A stretch of 64,000 nt of DNA, taken from NCBI RefSeq assembly GCF_000257395.1, contig NZ_AJGC01000001.1, positions 558,001-622,000 on the forward strand. The letters run 5' to 3'. This DNA comes from Rickettsiella massiliensis 20B. Lineage in GTDB: Bacteria; Pseudomonadota; Gammaproteobacteria; Diplorickettsiales; Diplorickettsiaceae. The notes beneath the pieces are model-generated. The model had not been told where the DNA came from. It did no database searches and saw nothing but the letters and a program-made list of their open reading frames with translations. Of the stretch, positions 39,283-50,310 are shown piece after piece (the stretch's first letter is position 1; each line of letters begins with the position of its first letter). Made by a program: the position numbers and the translations under genes.

Positions 39283-40299
39283 TTATTGTGCTTTCGGTGT
39301 AATAACATAGTACTGAACTACAGCCACTTCGTCTTCAACGTAGTGATTGCAGGATTTCACCTGAAACCCCAAACTTTCTATGAACGATAAAGCAAGTAAA
39401 ACAGGTGTATGACCAAATAAAATTGCCTGACCATTCGGCTTTAAACAGCAAATAATTTGTTTAAATAATTGCTTGGCTAATTGCGTTGACACAACCTCCG
39501 CATTTAAAAAACGAAAAAATATATAGTCACAGGAGGCTGTTGCAATACCTGGCTTCATTGAATTACCACAAATAACTTGATCTAGTTTAGGTGCGGCCCA
39601 TTCACACATTTTTGGACTGATATCCTGTCCAATAACAATAGCTTCAGGAACAGCTTGTTTGATAACACTTAAAAATTCGCCAGTTGAACAAGCTGGATCG
39701 TAAACAATGGGTTGTTTATTCTCACCTGATTTGACTAAATCTGCGCTAATTTGACGTAAATAACGTTCACCCAAACTAAACAAATGTGCTCTCTCTTTCG
39801 TAATAAACCAACCTTGCTCTGGCGTATTAATCTCACGTCGCTCTACTTTAGACAAATGAACAAAAGGATGGTAAATATCAATCTCACGATGGCTCTTCAG
39901 CTGTTCAAATACCTGGCAACGCTTTGTAAAAGACAGCGGTTTATAAAATAATTCAACTCCCTCCTGAGATACTTGTGAGCGGATCAATTCACCTAATAAC
40001 ATTTCTATCTTTACTAATGAACAAAAAAAGCCAGGCGATCCATGGCAAGTTACTATGTCAGAAAGTAGTTTACGACCACAATAAAGCTGGCTACCAATCA
40101 CAAAGAAAAAAAAACGTATCGGTTGATCTTCCCAAGCCTCAAAAACGGATGCTATTGTTTCACTATGCAAAGCATTTAGCTGCATTTGCTGTAGATGAAA
40201 CGCTTGAATTGCTTTTTCTCTCACGTAAACTTCAGGTTTTATTTGGCTCGCTTCATACCATATATCAATATTCTTAGCAACTTGCAAAATCTCTTCCAT
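39283..40299 (-). CDS. SAM-dependent methyltransferase-fold enzyme with ~170-residue N-terminal extension
   Basis: 338 residues, intact. A class I SAM fold occupies residues ~190-338: motif I VYDPACSTGEFLSVIKQA, acidic motif IVIGQDISP, then SCDYIFFRFLN and CCLKPNGQAILFG. The N-terminal helical half is not a standard methyltransferase part. A methyltransferase-like fold with such an extension also occurs in SAM-cyclising azetidine-carboxylate synthases (AzeJ/VioH type), which I mention only as an alternative. It starts nine bases after the NRPS stop. Confidence 0.75.
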   Translation of the reverse strand: MEEILQVAKNIDIWYEASQIKPEVYVREKAIQAFHLQQMQLNALHSETIASVFEAWEDQPIRFFFFVIGSQLYCGRKLLSDIVTCHGSPGFFCSLVKIEMLLGELIRSQVSQEGVELFYKPLSFTKRCQVFEQLKSHREIDIYHPFVHLSKVERREINTPEQGWFITKERAHLFSLGERYLRQISADLVKSGENKQPIVYDPACSTGEFLSVIKQAVPEAIVIGQDISPKMCEWAAPKLDQVICGNSMKPGIATASCDYIFFRFLNAEVVSTQLAKQLFKQIICCLKPNGQAILFGHTPVLLALSFIESLGFQVKSCNHYVEDEVAVVQYYVITPKAQ

Positions 40300-40308
40300 G
40301 TTTTTATC

Positions 40309-43121
40309 TTATCCATTTAATGGAAGTAAGAGAGTAGAAAGCCGGCTCAATACTTCTTTAGAGTTCAATGTACATATTCCCAATGAATTTAAAAATGATT
40401 CTAATTTGGTTTCATTCTCTTTTAAGGAGAATGAAGTAGGAAACATCACATGATGAAATGGCGCATTTGCTTGGTAAAGCGGTAAAAAAGCAGTTAATGG
40501 CATTTCTTCAGACGTTATTTGCAATAATTGTTCGCGCCAATGTGCATAAGACGTTTTAAGTAGCTGGCAATGACACAACGCTTTTAAGCATTCTTGCCAC
40601 GATATACCTTCGTCTGCCAATACCAATTCGTTCGGTAAATGCTGTGTGGTTAACGTCAATGCCGATACTACCTTAGCACAATCTTCAGCAGCAAGTATCG
40701 CAAGATGATCGGATAAATCGGGCATTAACTGCATCTTAATACATTGTAATAATCTGCAAATAAAATGGTCTTTTTTAAGTATCTGTGGCGAATCATGGTT
40801 TAAGTCATAAACTAAAGGCAATTTAAGAATACACGTATTTAAACCCTTTTGCGCAGCATAGTTTAGCAATTCTTCACTCGCTCCTTTGCTTAGATCATAG
40901 CCAGTATGCCGCCCACCCTTCTTCAATAAAGGAGATATTGCCGAAGTACTGCTGATGTAAATAAATTTATGAATGGCTTTCGAATGAACCCATTCAAGCA
41001 AATGATAAGTCGCTGTCACATTAGGCTTATAAAGACTTGATAAATCATATAAATGATTAACTTGAGCAGCACAATGTATCACTGCATCAATCGTCTCATA
41101 GTTCAAGTGTGTATTGAGTTGATACTTCAACGCGGTACTATCACTGAGGTCACAAGTAATCCAACACAAGCGATTGTCTACTTTTAAGCGTGGACAACGA
41201 AGGAGCATCTGTTTAAAAATTCGATGTGCAGAACCACGACCTAAACAAATAAGTTTTAAATCCGTATGTATGAGAAAATGGTACAAAATGGCTGCACCTA
41301 CTCGACCACTAGCACCTGTCATCAATACGGTTTTGACAGCCTTGTTTTCAGCGCAAGGTGCCATTGTCTTATTTCATCGCATTGTCGATGTAATAACTTG
41401 ACTGGATCTAAAGTTTTCGCTTCAATAGTAAGTAAGGTATTGAAATACCTTAACGTAGGCTCATTAAGAAATACAGATAAATTCAGTTTTTTTCCTGATA
41501 TTTCATAAAAACCACTCATTAATTCTACAATTTTTAAAGAATCACCACCGATATCAAAAAAATTATCATTATCTGAAAAATCATTATGCTCTAGTATAGC
41601 TTCCCAAATTCTTCGGCCAGCATTCTGCTCAACAGCCTCATGGAATTTAATTCGTCTATGCTCTGCAATTAGCTTTTTTAAAACCAATAAATCCAATTTA
41701 CCGTTTTCATTCAATGGTAAATGACAGTTAATAATTAGTTCGGGTATAGCTACTTTAGGTAAATAACTAGCTAATTGTTTTCTCATTTCTAATTCATTAC
41801 TTTCACCTTGATAGACAAGTACAAGCTTATCCTTATTTTCTAATAGAAAAACATGAGCACTTTCAACACCTTTGCATAGCAAAGCTGTTAACTTTACTTC
41901 ATTTAAATTGACCTTTTGCCCACGTAGTTTAATGTGTTGATCACGACGTCCTAAATAAAAAAATCGATTATGCGCATCAACTTTAACAATATCATTAGTT
42001 TTAAATCCCCTCATCTGGCGTTGACTATCATAAAAAAAAGTATCTTCCTGAAGTTTTTTTTCTAAATAGCCATAACCTACGAGATCACCGTACAACCATA
42101 ACTCGCCACAATCCTCCCTTTGGCACTGTTTTTCCACATTCATCCACCACACGGGCATCAACAGGAGATAATGGCATGCCGATACAAGTTGCCATTTCAC
42201 TATCGTTGATTTCATACATATGGCTACAGACAGTCGCTTCACAGAGACCAAAAGCATTAATCAGTCGAACTTTTCCAACAAATACCTTTATCCATGCGGG
42301 ATCAATCATTTCACCTACTAATACTAATGTTTTAACATCAAACAATAATTCAGGTTTTATCTTTCGCGCAACAGAAGGTGTCAATGTAATTAAATCAACA
42401 GACTCAATTTCAAGTAACATCGACAATGTTGGAACTACTAAGTTATCTTCTACCGAAACAATTCTAAGTTTTGCACCTGACCAAATAGTTACAAATATTT
42501 CAGAAATAATCGCGTCAAAAGCTGGATTAGCGACTTGTAAAACTTTATTTCCTGGAACCAATCCAAAATAATTGCCTTGATTGCGCATTAATAAAAATAA
42601 TCCTTTCGCCCCGATCAATGCGCACTTTATTTCTCCCGAACTCCCCGATGAACAAGCAAAATAGGCAATGAAATCCTCTTGCCCAAGTAAAGGAATTGCA
42701 TTTTCTTTGTATTCAAATTTTATATTTTTACTGGTAAAAAAAATAAATCGGTATCAGAGAAAGCAAAATCACCTTTGTCTAAGCTAATTTTTATAAACGG
42801 ATTAGTTAATGCAATGAGTTTTTCTTTTTTTAATGTGGGCCATGTCCTATTGATCAATAGGAAAGGAATTTTCGCGAATAAACAGGCAACAACAAGAACC
42901 GCTAACTCTGCACAACGTGGCAACTCAATCGCAACAGGGTGATTTATATCAACACCACATTGCTTTAAAAAAGCAGCAATCTTAATTGCCAACCTGACCA
43001 GTGTATTATAAGTATATACACGCACATCATCCTGTATAGCCACTTCATCAGAAAAGGAATTCAACCTAGTTTTTAATATATCTACTAATGATTTTTGCAT
43101 CATCGCTGTTTTCCATGTCAA
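40309..43121 (-). CDS. One-module NRPS: adenylation-thiolation-reductase, frameshifted
   Basis: Joined frames give ~930 residues. Adenylation domain: YNTLVRLAIKIAAFLKQCGV, core A3 FACSSGSSGEIK, A5 INAFGLCEATV, A7 YLGRRDQHIKLRGQKV, A10 NENGKLD with its Lys. Carrier domain: NFFDIGGDSLKIVELM with the phosphopantetheine Ser. Thioester-reductase domain: VLMTGASGRVGAAIL, HCAAQVNH, YISSTSAIS and GYDLSK (Tyr-x-x-x-Lys). No condensation domain. A-T-R modules (as in the mgo/pvf systems) release an aminoacyl thioester as aldehyde. Breaks lie at ~42720, ~42100-42240 and ~41340. Confidence 0.92.
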
Positions 43122-44427
43122 GAGCGAGTGGGAGCGCTAACTAAACTGTTTTCTATGTTATCTTTAGTGGTTACCGAAACTCGGTACACTTTAACTATTT
43201 CTTCACAAACTGCTTTAACTTTATCGTAGGTTTCATCTTTAATAAAAAAACGTCCCGCGTGTGGAAAAGGACCCACACTCTGATTTAACCACTGCCCCAC
43301 CACTACTTTATCTGACGCGACAATACTCGCTTCCGGAAGCTGATCGATACCAAAACGGCAGTAACTTGACAAACCTGTTTTAACGGTACTGGGATATAAA
43401 GCCACGCTGAAGAAAAATTACAATCTAAAGTAGTTATGGGCCGTGTTATTTCGGAGGGCTCTAACATATCCGCTAAAATAGTTTCTTTAACTAAATCGAC
43501 ACCATAAACTTTTTTCATGAGGGGGACCACACCGGCACCACCAAAACGATTAGCAATCTCTAAAAATATCCATTCATCCTGGGGAACAAGAAAAGCTTCT
43601 AAATGAAAAGTTCCATCACATAAACCCACTTGACGTAAAATAATCTCTGTAAAACACTTAGCTTGGCTAAATAATTTAGCATTATCGATGGTAATCGATG
43701 CCATAGGAACATTATTATTTACATAGTCATAACAAGTCGTAGTATATTTCGATGCACTAAAAAAAATCAGCGTGCCATTACGCACAATTCCATCAAAATG
43801 ACACAACTCACCGCTAATGAACTCTTCAAGTTGGTAACGATCAGCTAAGCCGTTTTGGACAATATGAGTTATTAATTGGGCATGACTTTTAAAAACAAAA
43901 ACACCCTCGCTCGCAGCTTGTGCCCTTGGCTTTAATACTAGTTTTTCTTTTAGTGGATGAATAAATTCTTTAACTTCATCCAGTGTTGTTCTGCTATCGA
44001 CTGCTTTAAATTGAGGATAACGAATAGCCGTACCCTGCAAACATTGTTTCATTTTCACTTTATCCCGGCATAACATAGCCGTATCTACCGAAGTACCTGG
44101 CACTGAAAACTTTTTTCGCAATAAAGCGGCGGGTAAAGTGACATGTTCATATAAGGCAATAAATGCTTTAGGGCGGCCATGTTGCTCAATTAATGTAGCC
44201 GCTAATGCTTCAATCTCAGGCATCGCATCAATATATTCTTCCAAATTCATATTATGCGGCACTTTGAGCACACCTAAACCTGTCAATCGATCACGAATCG
44301 ACACATCTAAGGTATCGACAACATATTCATGCACAATAATACTGATACGATAATTAACAAAATCAATGGCATCTACAGCAGATGGATGAAACCCTACAAA
44401 TATAAGATGTGGTTTATTATTTACCAT
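43118..44427 (-). CDS. ATP-grasp ligase (carboxylate-amine ligase type), frameshifted near C-terminus
   Basis: An ATP-grasp core is visible: CRDKVKMKQCLQ, KLVLKPRAQAASEGVFVF (ATP loop and Lys), QLEEFISGELCHFDGIV, and the metal/ATP site IFLEIANRFGGAG. A C-terminal ~95-residue part continues after a one-base shift at ~43395 (WLYIP|STVKTGLSSYCRFG). The family includes L-amino-acid ligases that make dipeptides. A good AGGAGG site precedes the ATG; the stop overlaps the NRPS start as ATGA. Confidence 0.87.
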
Positions 44428-44468
44428 TATTCAATAGCCTCCTGCTATTTAATAGCTTCTTGTAAGAA

Positions 44469-45293
44469 TTAGATCAAAATTCCTGATAAAGATAATCTTT
44501 CCATTTTCCGAGTTGCCGGCCAATAATCTGAAACGGCATAATGCTGTGTCGCTAAGTTATCCCACAAAGCAATATCATTGACTTCCCAACGGTAACGTGC
44601 ATGATACTCTGGTTTATTAGCGGTATTAAATAAAATTTGTAACAGCGCACGACTCTCTTCTGCAGCCATCTGCAAAATTTTAGTGGTTGAAACGCGATTG
44701 ACAAATATAGATTTTTTACCGGATAAGGGATGAGTTAGTATCACTGGGTGTGCTTGTGCAGGATAATAGTCCTGCATTTTCCTTAATTCATCTGGTTTTT
44801 CTATGAACATAGCCTGATAAATTGGTGTAAAATCATGGTACGCTTTTAAATGTTCACATTGTATTTTTAATTCGGGAGAAAGATCCTCATAAGCAGCAGT
44901 CATGCTGCAAAAAATAGTATCTCCACCAACTGTAGGTACTTCTTTAGCACGCAATACCGAACCATAAGAAGGCTGCTCTAGCCAGTTGAGATCACTATGC
45001 CATTCATTTAGATTACCCTTATTATCACGACTGTGATAAATCCCTGTAATTTCTGGATATTCAGGATAAGGTTGAAAGGGAGAAATTCCTGGCACTAAGG
45101 GTTTTTCTGTTGAAATAAAAGGATGGCACATAGGCTGATGAATTTTTCTAACTAACCGAATATATTCCTCAGCAGTTAAAGCTGACTGTTTTTTAAAAAA
45201 TATCACCTGATAATCTATTAATAGTTGCTTAATCTCTTTTGCTAATGATTCATCTAAAGCTACTTTTAAGTCAATGCCATGTCTTATATTCAT
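44469..45293 (-). CDS. TauD-family Fe(II)/2-oxoglutarate dioxygenase
   Basis: 274 residues, intact. The iron triad is visible: His and Asp in EWHSDLNW, distal His in NLATQHYAVSDY; the 2-oxoglutarate Arg is in TRKMERLSL. The N-terminus (LKVALDESLAKEIKQLLIDY, QVIFFKKQ) is typical of taurine dioxygenase relatives. In natural-product operons such enzymes hydroxylate an amino acid, which would create the oxygen needed for carbamoylation. Its ATG overlaps the preceding stop (ATGA). Confidence 0.92.
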   Translation of the reverse strand: MNIRHGIDLKVALDESLAKEIKQLLIDYQVIFFKKQSALTAEEYIRLVRKIHQPMCHPFISTEKPLVPGISPFQPYPEYPEITGIYHSRDNKGNLNEWHSDLNWLEQPSYGSVLRAKEVPTVGGDTIFCSMTAAYEDLSPELKIQCEHLKAYHDFTPIYQAMFIEKPDELRKMQDYYPAQAHPVILTHPLSGKKSIFVNRVSTTKILQMAAEESRALLQILFNTANKPEYHARYRWEVNDIALWDNLATQHYAVSDYWPATRKMERLSLSGILI

Positions 45294-46942
45294 ATTGTTT
45301 CCTCACAAGCTTTAGCAAATGATGATGTAGTTTCTTGATTTAAATATTCAGTCGCGTATATAAAGAGAGTCTCAACTACAATACCTTGTTGTTTACACTG
45401 CTCTGAAAAATAATTGATTTCTTTTTGATTAGGTGCATTTTCATCACAATCTACTTTCATCAAATGTGATAACCAAGGTTCTCGACCTAATGCATAAATA
45501 TTAACTTTTTTAGGCTTGAACTCTTGAACCAGTTTTAAGCCTAAATCTGCATTGGAACCGTTGAGGCGACGACTTTGATCCCATTTACGATCAATCGGTT
45601 CATCTAATAATGGGCCATAAATCCAAGAAAGTGGTGCACCTTCTGATTCCATGCCCATATATAAATAATCCACTGGACCACAAAGCTTTGCAATATGGCG
45701 CAACAGTGCAGTATCAGCCGTTCTAACATCAGCAGCAAAAATGAGATTTGTTTGATCATTACTAACTTTAAAAATAGATTTACTCGTAATATCTAAACAA
45801 CCATGTTCACCACAAAAGGGAAAACTTGTGATGGCCATATCTCCAACCCTATAACACTCCGTACTATCGAGTTCAACAATAGTTTTGAAACCAAGTTGAT
45901 GCAAAATCCACTTTGGTGAGGGATCAATCGGTGTACCTCCCTTCGCTTTTGCAATAATCACTACACTTACTCGACTACGCAATTGAAGTAAAGTCTCAAT
46001 GCAAAAATGATCTAAGTGCAAATGAGTAATCACTATTGCATCTATCGATTCTGGTAAATCAAATAAAGTTAAACGTCTATCGGTTAAACCAGGAAACTCG
46101 TAAGCTACGAGTGGATCCAGCAAAATAGTGGTACTTTCTGTTGTTATCTCAACACAGGCATGTCCCCAATAACGTGTTTTCATTACCCCATTTCCAGATG
46201 GTCGATCATCTTTTCGTCTACGTGTAGGCTCTGTAGCGCACTCAAAAAAAGAGCTAAACAACACACAATCTTTCTCAACTAAACCTAATGCATTAGCCAA
46301 TGGATAAATATCTGGAACAGGATCAAACCTTGCCTGCACCAATTTATTCAAAATTTCTGAATCATGCTGAATTTTAATAAAAAGATGATTATCTTTTTCT
46401 AAGCGTGGTGTAGTTAGTACAAAATCTCGCTTATCGTTGAGCAACGGATAAAGCAATATTTCTTGTAATGCAACTGAATAAGCTTTCGTGTGATAAAAAA
46501 GTGCTTCATCTATTCGATAACTAGCACGACCTGAACGCTCATAAAAAAGTTCCGTTACCCCTTGTAAGGGCACAGGAATTTTATCAATCCAAGTCTCCAA
46601 GTTTTCACCTTGTGCTGTAGCAAGCAGCTGCCAAAGCATTTGTTGCGCATCTGCAACTGCAAAAAGATCTTGCAAATCTTCCTGTAACTCAGCCAGTAAA
46701 TTTTTTACTTCAAGAAGACACTTACTTGGCAGTGAAACAAAAGGCCCTCCTTGCATCCGGCTATTTTGTAAAATAAGCTCATGTTGTTCAGGCGCACGAG
46801 AAAAAGAAAATAACAGCTTTTTAACTAAGTAACTAAAAAAACGTGGCGCGCTACATGGGCTAACTAAATAAGGAGAAGCATAATAACGTGCAATTAAAGG
46901 CTCAATAACAATGTTGCGCTTTAAATAATAGAATCTAAACAT
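45290..46942 (-). CDS. Metallo-beta-lactamase-fold hydrolase with unknown N-terminal domain
   Basis: 550 residues. The C-terminal ~290 residues carry the MBL fold: GHACVEITTESTTILLDP, the zinc motif THLHLDHFC, GEHGC and FAADVRTAD. The N-terminal ~250 residues (FSYLVKKLLFSFSRAPEQHE..., ARFDPVPDIYPLANALGL) are not recognised. UlaG-like MBL enzymes and some oxygenases share the C-terminal type. Its place in the cluster suggests a tailoring or hydrolytic step. Confidence 0.8.
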   Translation of the reverse strand: MFRFYYLKRNIVIEPLIARYYASPYLVSPCSAPRFFSYLVKKLLFSFSRAPEQHELILQNSRMQGGPFVSLPSKCLLEVKNLLAELQEDLQDLFAVADAQQMLWQLLATAQGENLETWIDKIPVPLQGVTELFYERSGRASYRIDEALFYHTKAYSVALQEILLYPLLNDKRDFVLTTPRLEKDNHLFIKIQHDSEILNKLVQARFDPVPDIYPLANALGLVEKDCVLFSSFFECATEPTRRRKDDRPSGNGVMKTRYWGHACVEITTESTTILLDPLVAYEFPGLTDRRLTLFDLPESIDAIVITHLHLDHFCIETLLQLRSRVSVVIIAKAKGGTPIDPSPKWILHQLGFKTIVELDSTECYRVGDMAITSFPFCGEHGCLDITSKSIFKVSNDQTNLIFAADVRTADTALLRHIAKLCGPVDYLYMGMESEGAPLSWIYGPLLDEPIDRKWDQSRRLNGSNADLGLKLVQEFKPKKVNIYALGREPWLSHLMKVDCDENAPNQKEINYFSEQCKQQGIVVETLFIYATEYLNQETTSSFAKACEETI

Positions 46943-46981
46943 TGGTAAGTTAATATCCTTATTTAATAAAAATGAATTTAT

Positions 46982-48193
46982 TTATTTATTTAACCAATCG
47001 AACACTACTGTCTTAAACCATGACTGCAAATATTCTTTTTCTGTATAAAGCATCAACACTAATTGTACAAAAGCAATACTTGCAATGACTAAAAAAAACT
47101 GAAAAATAGTTATGTGAATCACATAACTTAATAACACAATAGCTATGACCGTTAATACAACCGATGCCATAGTTGCCAACAAAATAGTTGAATTAATCGC
47201 ACTCGTCTCTATGGCCTGTAAAAAAGCAGCTCGGACGATGACGCGTAAAAACGTAAAACTACTGCCAAATAGCATCGAAAAAACAAATAAGGTTGGTAAC
47301 GTGAATGAATAATATAAGCCGATAATAGCGATTAAAAGAAATAAGGGGGAAAACTTAAGTCCTATTGAGTTTCTAAATCGGGTATAAAAAATCATCATAG
47401 CTGAAGCAGAACAGCCACCCAGTGCAACCCCACAAACAAGCCAACCTAACATTTGACCCAAATCATGAAACCGTATGGCAGCCCAGGGCCCCGTAATTAA
47501 ATTAAATAATTGCTGAAGAGGTAGTAATAACACAAATATCATAAAAATTAATAACCTACCCGCAGACTGGAAAATAGTGCGGATAAATTTAGTAAAGCTT
47601 ACTGGTTCTCTATCTAAGACAATTGTAGATAGAGGAACAACCTGCTCTTGATAGCTATAAACTGCTAAGATGCCCAAAGCTTCTAGGAAAAATGCGAAAA
47701 AAAATAACTCAGCTAAAGACCAAATATTTAATAAAAAACTTGCTATCATTGCACCTAAAGCCATACCAAGTTGTGTTCCCAATAAACTAACGCTTTCAGT
47801 CTGTTTCAAACACACTTTTTGAGCTATAGCTTTAGAAATTCTCGCCGACGTACTTTGATAAATAAAAAAACCCAAATCATAGAAAATAATGACAAAATAA
47901 ATAATATAAGATGGATTTTCATAGTTTAGTGCACCTACACTCAATAGTAGTAAAAATACTATGCGTAGCCATTTTATTGCCAAAAGCTGGTAATGAGTTG
48001 AAATTTTATCCATCTTTGGCGCCAAAAAAAATGCTGAAATAACAAAAGGAACCATGGCCAAGAGAAACACATTACCTACGGGGATAAGTGGATTTTTAAA
48101 ATTGGAAAAATAACCTGCAGTCCCTACAAAAAAGATACCTTGAGGTAAATAGATAGACAGCGTTATGAGGAAAAAACTAATAATATTTTTCAT
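46982..48193 (-). CDS. MFS transporter (probable product exporter)
   Basis: 403 residues with about eleven to twelve hydrophobic segments (IISFFLITLSIYLPQGIFFV, IVFLLLLSVGALNY, LGTQLGMALGAMIASFLLN, STILLATMASVVLTVIAIVL). This is an MFS arrangement with a central basic loop. It lies 20 bases after the carbamoyltransferase gene and 40 before the MBL gene, so export or self-protection for the cluster product is the natural reading. Frame intact. Confidence 0.87.
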   Translation of the reverse strand: MKNIISFFLITLSIYLPQGIFFVGTAGYFSNFKNPLIPVGNVFLLAMVPFVISAFFLAPKMDKISTHYQLLAIKWLRIVFLLLLSVGALNYENPSYIIYFVIIFYDLGFFIYQSTSARISKAIAQKVCLKQTESVSLLGTQLGMALGAMIASFLLNIWSLAELFFFAFFLEALGILAVYSYQEQVVPLSTIVLDREPVSFTKFIRTIFQSAGRLLIFMIFVLLLPLQQLFNLITGPWAAIRFHDLGQMLGWLVCGVALGGCSASAMMIFYTRFRNSIGLKFSPLFLLIAIIGLYYSFTLPTLFVFSMLFGSSFTFLRVIVRAAFLQAIETSAINSTILLATMASVVLTVIAIVLLSYVIHITIFQFFLVIASIAFVQLVLMLYTEKEYLQSWFKTVVFDWLNK

Positions 48194-48212
48194 TTTATAA
48201 AAATAAACTTAC

Positions 48213-49949
48213 CTAATTAACAGTTATCAAAAAATTACCCATAAATAATGCATCAAGTTTTGCCAAAATTAGAGTTCTAATTGCTTCTTCTGGCGTACAC
48301 ACAATGGGTTGTCCTCTCATATTAAAAGAAGTATTAAGTACTAAAGGAATACCCGATAATTGCTCAACTGCATCGAGTAAAAGCCAATATTTTTCAGCGT
48401 AACGTCTATTGACTGTTTGAATACGTGCAGTACCATCGACATGTGTAATCGCTGGTAAAATGGATTTGTATTCATCTTTAACTGGTACTGTATAAAGCAT
48501 ATGTGGAAACTCACGTCCACAAGGTATATCAAAATAATGATGGGCCGTTTCAAATTTAACTGAAGGAGCAAAAGGACGAAAAGATTCTCGCTGTTTAATC
48601 AATAAATTAATACGATCACGCATGCTAGGATCAGTAGGGTCCGCCAATATACTACGATTACCTAAAGCCCTAGGCCCAAACTCCATACGGTCTTGTACCC
48701 AAGCAATTATCTTGCGACTTGTTATCCATTTTGCTGCTTCTTTAATAACTTCGGAAAGAGAAAACTCTTTATATGTAATTTGGCCAGTAAACTTTACAAT
48801 TGCTTTTTTATAATCATCTTCATGAAAATCTGGGCCAAAATAAGGTAAATCAAAAGGCGACATACAGGGAAGACCTCTTCCCTTTTGATAAGCTTGGATC
48901 ATAGCCGCCCCTATAGCGGTCCCTGGATATCTTTAAACAAAGCTTTACGTAAAAGATTGCCATTAGCCGTACAATTTAAAGCAACGCCCCCAGCCATACA
49001 AAGCTTTTCTAAACCAGTTTTTTCTTGCCAAAAACTAAGAATATGTGAGAGTGCTTCTTCTAGTGTATTCTGTAAGGCTGCTGCCAGATCTTTATGTTCT
49101 TGCGTAATAGCAGATTCAGGTGCACGCGGTGCAAAAAAATTCTCTGATTAACCATTTCCGAAAACCACGGCCAGTCTGTCTATCAGTTTCTGTTGTATTT
49201 AATTTAAACTTTTTAATAAAAATATGACCTTGATCACGATATTCAATAATTTCATTAAATAACTGTTGATATCTTTTCTTATCTCCATAAGGTGCTAAAC
49301 CCATGACTTTATATTCATCAGAGTTAATATAAAAACCTAAATGTGCTGTAATTTGAGAATACAATACACCCAGCGAACTAAATAAATTATAATTTTTCAG
49401 CAAATTGATTTTTCCATTTTCAGCAGAAAATAATGAAAGACTATGTATTTCACCGATACCATCAGCAATTAAAATCAATGCCGAGTCAAATTGGCTTGGA
49501 TAATACGCTGTTGCTGCATGTGCCAAATGGTGATCAACCGAAACAAACTTGTCACTAATAAATGAACTAGGAAAATGGCTTTGCCATAAATCGATTTGTA
49601 GGTGATTATCGAGAACTTGCTGGTAATATAAGCGACTATCCTGTGTCGTTAAAAATAATGAATGATAAGGCTGGTAATTAAATCCATGGCAAATATAATC
49701 TAAATCACTTAAAGTTAACCCTGCTTTCTGTAAACAATAATTAACTGCATTGATAGGAAAATTACAAGTATATTTTTCTCCATTAAAACGCTCCTCTTCA
49801 ACAGCGGCTACTAACTGATTATCAACCATAATACAAGCAGCTGAATCCAATCCTTGACACATGCGATATTCCTGCTCCGTAAAATCGCTATAGAAGCTCT
49901 TACGAAAGTTTATAGCACCATGCAATCCACTATATCCTAATATATTCAA
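48213..49949 (-). CDS. NodU/CmcH-family O-carbamoyltransferase, frameshifted
   Basis: Joined frames give ~575 residues. N-terminal kinase-like domain: LGYSGLHGA, AAVEEERFNGEKY, SVDHHLAHAATAYY (metal His residues), ILIADGIGE, KVMGLAPYG. C-terminal YrdC-like domain: VQDRMEFGPRALGNRSILAD, FRPFAPSV, NTSFNMRGQPIV. Breaks lie in a seven-T run at ~49135 and at ~48925, where the conserved QPAAGD before PGTAIGAAM is missing. The start is TTG at 49949 with AAGGA eight bases upstream. The reaction uses carbamoyl phosphate and ATP on a hydroxyl. Confidence 0.92.
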
Positions 49950-50310
49950 TGTACATTCCTTTTTTCAAAAAACTAAAACGGGTGCTGTTTAAATAAAAAA
50001 TAAATTCAAAACAAAAACTATAGCATACAGAACTTTCTTTCCATGAATACTTTTCTACAATAATTTTTAGTTATACCCATTTACTTTAAAAAGTATTAGC
50101 GCCTCTATCCGCGACAACACAAAAATCTTTATTCCATACAGAATAACCCTGTCTTCTATCTACAACAAACTATCTTTGTCTCTCATAGAACCATTTAAAA
50201 GTTTGTCATTATTAACTTGTCGCGCTTAAAATTCCTTCCTGAGAACACGACGAAAGATAACGAGAAAAAAGTCTCATAAAAATTTTAAGTTCTATTCAAT
50301 GGCGGTATTC
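49950..50310. other. Intergenic between the cluster and the island remnant
   Basis: About 360 AT-rich bases. It should contain the promoter of the biosynthetic operon (minus strand). No copy of the ssrA 3' end was found here, so this is not a recognisable island boundary. Confidence 0.5.

Larger units (their letters stand above)
37915..49949 (-). other. Biosynthetic gene cluster: carbamoylated, reductively released amino-acid/peptide product
   Basis: Nine minus-strand genes in transcription order: O-carbamoyltransferase, MFS exporter, MBL-fold enzyme, TauD oxygenase, ATP-grasp ligase, A-T-R NRPS, SAM-dependent enzyme, aldo/keto reductase, phosphopantetheinyl transferase (truncated). Overlaps of 4 bases (45290-45293; 43118-43121) and gaps of 9-41 bases for most others indicate one operon. 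The combination predicts amino-acid activation, possible peptide ligation, hydroxylation, carbamoylation, reductive release and export. Confidence 0.85.

Noticed and set aside
49950-50310. Distal attachment repeat of the ssrA island
   Set aside because: I looked for the tmRNA 3' end (GGTTCAATTCCCACC...CCACCA, either strand) here and leftward to 38 kb and saw no copy.
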